Shown here: positions 60,391 to 64,000 of the stretch, piece after piece
How positions within the stretch are numbered: the first letter of the stretch is position 1
How the letters are laid out: each line of letters begins with the position of its first letter
Source of the DNA: an uncultured Bacilli bacterium
Lineage (GTDB): Bacteria > Bacillota_I > Bacilli_A > RF39 > UBA660
Reading direction: 5' to 3'
Assembly (NCBI GenBank): GCA_934101645.1
Contig: CAKORX010000005.1
Span: 1-64,000 of the forward strand
DNA length: 64,000 nt
Position numbers and translations under genes: made by a program
The notes under the pieces: generated by a model
Told to the model about the DNA's origin: nothing
What the model saw: the letters and a program-made list of their open reading frames with translations, nothing else
The model's database searches: none

Positions 60391-61892
60391 TTCTTATCAT
60401 TTATTATTAATGATTCTCCTGTCATTTCTTCAGGTATAGAAATGTCCATATAATCAAGTATTGTTGGTGCCACATTTGTTAAATCTCCCTCTTCTTTTAG
60501 TTCAATTTTTTCATCGCTTATAACAAATGGTACATCAGCTAAACTATGTGTTGTACAAACACTGCCATCTGTATTTATCATTGTATCAGCATTTCCATGG
60601 TCCGCAAGTAATACAATTGTATAAAAATTGTCTTCAGCAGCTTGAACTATTTTACTAAAACAAATATCAACTGCCATACATGCTTTTGTTGCGGCATCCA
60701 TACTTCCAGTATGGCCTACCATATCTGGATTTGCAAAATTTACTAATATAAAATCATAATCTTGTTCCATGCACGTAATTACCTTTTTAGTTACACTAAT
60801 CGCACTCATTTCAGGTTTTAAATCATAAGTTGCTACATCTGGAGAAGGAATATGAAATTTATCAGTACCAGGAAGTTTTCCTTCATAGCCTTCATCAAAG
60901 AAATAAGTTACATGAGGATATTTTTCGCTTTCAGCTATTCTTGCTTGTGTTAGTCCAAGTTTTGAAAAATAAAGTCCCAAACTATTTTCAACTTTAGGTT
61001 CTTCTATTAAGACGTTAGCATTGATTGCTTTATCATGATTAAAGAAAGTAAATAATTCTAAATTAGGCATTTCAATTGTTGGGAATGCATTAAATTTTGG
61101 ATTTGTTAAAGCAAGTAATATTTGTTTGCTTCTATCAGTTCTGTAATTCATCCAAAATAAAATATCCTCATTTTTTATTAATCCATTATGATCCACAAGC
61201 ATAGGTTTTAAAAATTCATCTGTAACGCCTTTTTCATAACTTGCATTTATCGCAGATTGTATATTTAATATTTCTACTGAACTACCCTTAGTAATTAAAT
61301 CATAATACAGTTTTGTTCTATCATAATTTTCATCTCTATCCATTGCATAATATCTTCCACATACTGTAGCTATTGAACCAATTTTATTTTTTTTAATAAT
61401 AGATTCAATCATAGAAATGTATTTATAAGAAGATTGTGTATCAGTATCTCTTCCATCAGTAATTAAATGAAAATAAATTTCTTTAAATCCTAATTTTATT
61501 AGATAATTATATAAATTAATAAAATCATCAATTCCAGCATGAACATTGCCATCACTTGCTAAACCCATGATATGAACTCTTTTATTTAAATTATTTTTCA
61601 AATCTAGAAATGCCTCGTTATTGCACTCATCAAGTTTTTCTAAAAATCTATCAGTCAAAATTTCTCTAGAGTAAATTCTTCTTCCAGCACCAATAGTCAT
61701 ATGGCCAATTTCACTATTCCCAAATTGTCCATCATGCAAACCAACATAGTGACCGCTAGCATGTAAAGTCGAATGAGGATACTTATTATAAAACTCATTA
61801 AAATTTACCATATTGGCTTTTTTTATGGCATTACCATCTTCGTCATTTCTAATTCCAAATCCATCAAATATAATTGTTAATATCTTTTTCAT
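60381..61892 (-). CDS. gpmI: 2,3-bisphosphoglycerate-independent phosphoglycerate mutase
   Basis: About 503 residues of the alkaline-phosphatase-like family. LTIIFDGFGIRNDEDGNAI opens it, and the metal and phospho-serine site is GNSEIGHMTIGAGRR (Ser60 from this ATG). Late metal ligands are in VNFANPDMVGHTGSMDA and LLADHGNADTM. It swaps 3- and 2-phosphoglycerate and needs Mn2+; in sporeformers it is pH-sensitive. The ATG 26 codons after an upstream in-frame start (61970) fits the usual N-terminus. Downstream of spo0A on the same strand. Confidence 0.95.
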   Translation of the reverse strand: MKKILTIIFDGFGIRNDEDGNAIKKANMVNFNEFYNKYPHSTLHASGHYVGLHDGQFGNSEIGHMTIGAGRRIYSREILTDRFLEKLDECNNEAFLDLKNNLNKRVHIMGLASDGNVHAGIDDFINLYNYLIKLGFKEIYFHLITDGRDTDTQSSYKYISMIESIIKKNKIGSIATVCGRYYAMDRDENYDRTKLYYDLITKGSSVEILNIQSAINASYEKGVTDEFLKPMLVDHNGLIKNEDILFWMNYRTDRSKQILLALTNPKFNAFPTIEMPNLELFTFFNHDKAINANVLIEEPKVENSLGLYFSKLGLTQARIAESEKYPHVTYFFDEGYEGKLPGTDKFHIPSPDVATYDLKPEMSAISVTKKVITCMEQDYDFILVNFANPDMVGHTGSMDAATKACMAVDICFSKIVQAAEDNFYTIVLLADHGNADTMINTDGSVCTTHSLADVPFVISDEKIELKEEGDLTNVAPTILDYMDISIPEEMTGESLIINDKKAI

Positions 61893-61982
61893 AAACTCAA
61901 ATCTTTCTAAAGAAATAATATCACATACTAGATTTTTTTTCAAATATATTAAAATAGAAAAAAATTGCACTTAAGCAATTTT

Positions 61983-62732
61983 TTAAAAAGTTTTATTATC
62001 CAATTTTATACGATCTGCAATGGTAGTTAAAAATTCTGAATTTGTAGGTTTCGACTTATCACAACTTACACTAAATCCAAATAATTCTTCCATCAGATTA
62101 ATATCTCCCCTTATCCAACTTACTTCTATAGCATGTCTTATCGCTCTTTCGACTCTAGATGGAGTTGTATCATATTTTTTTGCAATCTGAGGATATATAT
62201 CTTTTGTTACTAATGATACGGAATTGCTATTAAAAATAATCATAATCCCGTCTCTAATATATTTATATCCCCTTATGTGAGAGGGTATGCCTAAATTATG
62301 TAATAATTGGCTTACTTCTAAGTCTAAACTATTGTTGTTAAATAATACAGGTTTGTTTTCAAATGTTTCATTAACCTTTTTCTCTAAAGATATAATACTA
62401 TATGGTTTAATTAAATAGTAAGAAATGTTGTATGAATTACAATCATTTATTAATTTTGTATCTTTGTAACTTGAGGTAATTATACATTTTAAATTTATAC
62501 TTCTGGATTTTATTTCTTCCAATAAGGTTGCTCCATCCATTCTTGGTATTAATAATTCAAGTATTAATAAATCAATATTGTCTTTATGATTTACTATATA
62601 TTCCAAAGCTTCTTCACCATTTGAAAATGATGCTACAACTTTAATATTCTCATTATTACTAAAATGATTTTTTAAATTATTTATGGCTACTACATTATCA
62701 TCTACAATTACTGCACGTATGCTATTTTTCAT
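61983..62732 (-). CDS. spo0A: Spo0A, sporulation response regulator with a Glu at the phospho-acceptor site
   Basis: 249 residues: receiver domain (1-~120) and Spo0A_C DNA-binding domain. The effector domain is unmistakable: HNLGIPSHIRGYKYIRDGI, then YPQIAKKYDTTPSRVERAIR. The receiver keeps the acidic pair (IVDDN, Asp11-Asp12), the switch Ser (ITSSY) and Lys (LIKPYS), but the phospho-acceptor Asp in VLDLxMPxxDG is Glu59 (LLILELLIPRMDG; codon GAA at 62556-62558). Spo0A turns on sporulation after phosphorylation; with Glu the protein may be constitutively active or regulated otherwise (inference). A 0A-box-like site and a sigma-A promoter lie upstream. Confidence 0.95.
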   Translation of the reverse strand: MKNSIRAVIVDDNVVAINNLKNHFSNNENIKVVASFSNGEEALEYIVNHKDNIDLLILELLIPRMDGATLLEEIKSRSINLKCIITSSYKDTKLINDCNSYNISYYLIKPYSIISLEKKVNETFENKPVLFNNNSLDLEVSQLLHNLGIPSHIRGYKYIRDGIMIIFNSNSVSLVTKDIYPQIAKKYDTTPSRVERAIRHAIEVSWIRGDINLMEELFGFSVSCDKSKPTNSEFLTTIADRIKLDNKTF

Positions 62733-62769
62733 ATTTCCTCTTTCCTATAAATTACCGCCACACAACTAG

Positions 62770-62798
62770 ATAATATAACATATTTATACAAAAAGCAA
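62770..62798 (-). promoter_or_regulatory. Promoter of spo0A
   Basis: TTGCTT, 17 bases, TATTAT, about 35 bases before the spo0A ATG. Confidence 0.65.
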
Positions 62799-62835
62799 GT
62801 AAATATTTTGTAAATATATGACTATTTACGTAAAA

Positions 62836-62845
62836 TTTTGTCGAA
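62836..62845. promoter_or_regulatory. 0A-box-like site upstream of spo0A
   Basis: TTTTGTCGAA on the plus strand contains the TGTCGAA core of the Spo0A binding site. It lies about 40 bases upstream of the spo0A -35, so Spo0A may regulate its own gene. Confidence 0.5.
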
Positions 62846-62852
62846 CTTTGGC

Positions 62853-62894
62853 AAAAAAAGAATGGATTTAGTTTTTTTCTATAAAATCCATTCC
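62853..62894 (-). terminator. Terminator of pgk
   Basis: GAATGGATTT and AAATCCATTC around a 14-base loop, then seven T on the minus strand. The stem starts inside the last pgk codons. Confidence 0.85.
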
Positions 62895-63995
62895 TTTTAA
62901 ATGATCACTACTAATATACTCTAGTGATGCTCCACCACCGCTTGATAAAAACGAAAAATTATCGCTTAACCCAAATTTATTAATTGCATTTAACGTGTCT
63001 CCACCACCTGCAACTTTATAAGCATCAATATTTTGAAGTGAAGCAAACAAGTTTTTTGTACCAGTTGCATAGTTTTCATTTTCAAACATACCACATGTTC
63101 CATTAATAAAAATTGTTTTACTCTTTTGAAAATAGCTAATATACTTATTAATTGATTTAGTATTTAAATCCAAAATTTTATCTTCGTCAATCACAAAATC
63201 AATAGGTAAAACTATTTTATTTCTAAATTCTTTTATTAAACTTTTAATTTCTAATATAGTTATTTCATCATTGGTGCACAAACTATCCATTACATCAAAA
63301 CCGCAAGCAAACAAAAATGAATTTGCAATACCACCACCTACTAACAGATAATCGCATTTTTTCAATAAGTCCTTAATATAACCTAGCTTATCATCCACTT
63401 TTGCTCCACCCATAAATACAGTAAAAGGTCTTTTAATATCTGTAATAAGGGGTTTTAAGTTTGTAAGTTCTTCTTTTACTAGAAAGCCATAATATGTTGG
63501 CAAAAACTCCGAAATTCCTGCAACTGATGCATGTGCTCTATGTAAGGAAGCAAAAGCATCAACTACAAATATATCTCCTAAAACGGACCAATAATTTGCC
63601 AAATTTTTGTCATTTTTACTTTCAAGCTTTTCTGGATAGTCGCAAAATCTGGTATTTTCTAGTAACACAACATCTCCATTTTGCATTTCTTTACAAGTTT
63701 TAATTACATCCATTCCTACAGGAGAAGAAACAAAAATAACTTCTTTGTTAAGTAAATTAGTAAGTTCATCAGCAACTGGTTTTAAAGTATTATTTATTTT
63801 ATCTTCTCTAGTTTTAATTCTGCCCATATGACTTAATAAAATTACTGAATTGTTTTCTAAAAAATATTTTATTGTTTTTAAACTTTTGACAATCTTAGTA
63901 TTATCCATAATTTTGCCATCTTTTATAGGTACATTAAAATCACATCTAATAATAATTTTTTTATCATAAAACTTTTCTTCATCAATAAATTTCAT
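62868..63995 (-). CDS. pgk: Phosphoglycerate kinase
   Basis: 375 residues, complete at its start (ATG at the window edge; the upstream region is not in view). The substrate-binding start KKIIIRCDFNVPIKDGKI, the RAHASVAGISEF segment, FMGGAKVDDKLGYI and the C-terminal nucleotide-binding loop GGGDTLNAINKFG with SSGGGASLEYIS are present. It transfers phosphate from 1,3-bisphosphoglycerate to ADP. It precedes spo0A and gpmI, so a spore regulator lies between two glycolytic genes. Slightly shorter than the usual ~395 residues. Confidence 0.97.
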   Translation of the reverse strand: MKFIDEEKFYDKKIIIRCDFNVPIKDGKIMDNTKIVKSLKTIKYFLENNSVILLSHMGRIKTREDKINNTLKPVADELTNLLNKEVIFVSSPVGMDVIKTCKEMQNGDVVLLENTRFCDYPEKLESKNDKNLANYWSVLGDIFVVDAFASLHRAHASVAGISEFLPTYYGFLVKEELTNLKPLITDIKRPFTVFMGGAKVDDKLGYIKDLLKKCDYLLVGGGIANSFLFACGFDVMDSLCTNDEITILEIKSLIKEFRNKIVLPIDFVIDEDKILDLNTKSINKYISYFQKSKTIFINGTCGMFENENYATGTKNLFASLQNIDAYKVAGGGDTLNAINKFGLSDNFSFLSSGGGASLEYISSDHLKGMDFIEKN

Positions 63996-64000
63996 TTATC

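Overview
The window comes from a low-G+C, spore-forming Firmicute (Bacillota). The evidence is strong AT bias, sigma-A-type promoters, Gram-positive Shine-Dalgarno sites, a CIRCE heat-shock operator, the S10-spc-alpha ribosomal order with a zinc-type S14, and Spo0A, CwlD-like and SleB/CwlJ-like proteins. UGA is a stop codon and the tRNA-Trp has a CCA anticodon, so this is not a UGA-recoding Mollicute. Tight gene packing and missing parts (no rpmD, ClpB without its N-domain) suggest a streamlined, probably uncultured lineage. I cannot name the species.

Layout. 0-0.6 kb: start of a collagen-like (Gly-X-Y) surface protein with eleven 36-bp repeats. 0.7-15.2 kb: a type IV secretion (T4SS) locus with VirD4-, VirB1/CwlT-, VirB4-, PrgI/VirB3-, VirB6- and VirB2-like proteins on the minus strand. 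Facing it are two plus-strand secreted proteins that end in a VirB2/pilin-like membrane module. No relaxase or integrase is visible. 15.2-37 kb: an accessory region with a pentapeptide-repeat protein, a ribbon-helix-helix regulator, two large related proteins of unknown function, tRNA-Trp and tRNA-Cys, ClpB under CIRCE control, spore and wall hydrolases, a DUF262/HNH protein, a uracil-DNA-glycosylase-family protein, a TtcA-like thiolase, LysM, RDD and PH-domain proteins, an Abi_2 (HEPN) protein coupled to an HtrA protease, and a thioredoxin-like protein. 37-46.3 kb: rpsI, rplM, truA, whiA, yvcK, a ferredoxin-like DUF362 protein, ychF, an AbgT-type transporter, DUF951, parB and parA; parA, parB, DUF951 and ychF resemble the origin-proximal order of Bacilli. 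46.4-60.3 kb: the S10-spc-alpha ribosomal superoperon, complete except for rpmD. 60.4-64 kb: gpmI, spo0A and pgk.

Most genes lie on the minus strand and many are coupled by overlapping stop and start codons. The most interesting items are (a) the relaxase-less T4SS with pilin-like modules fused to cysteine-containing ectodomains, (b) a Spo0A whose phospho-acceptor aspartate is a glutamate, with a 0A-box-like sequence upstream, (c) two distantly related ~710-residue proteins of unknown function, (d) an Abi_2 gene coupled to an HtrA protease gene, and (e) several TATAAT-to-ATG spacings that imply leaderless mRNAs.
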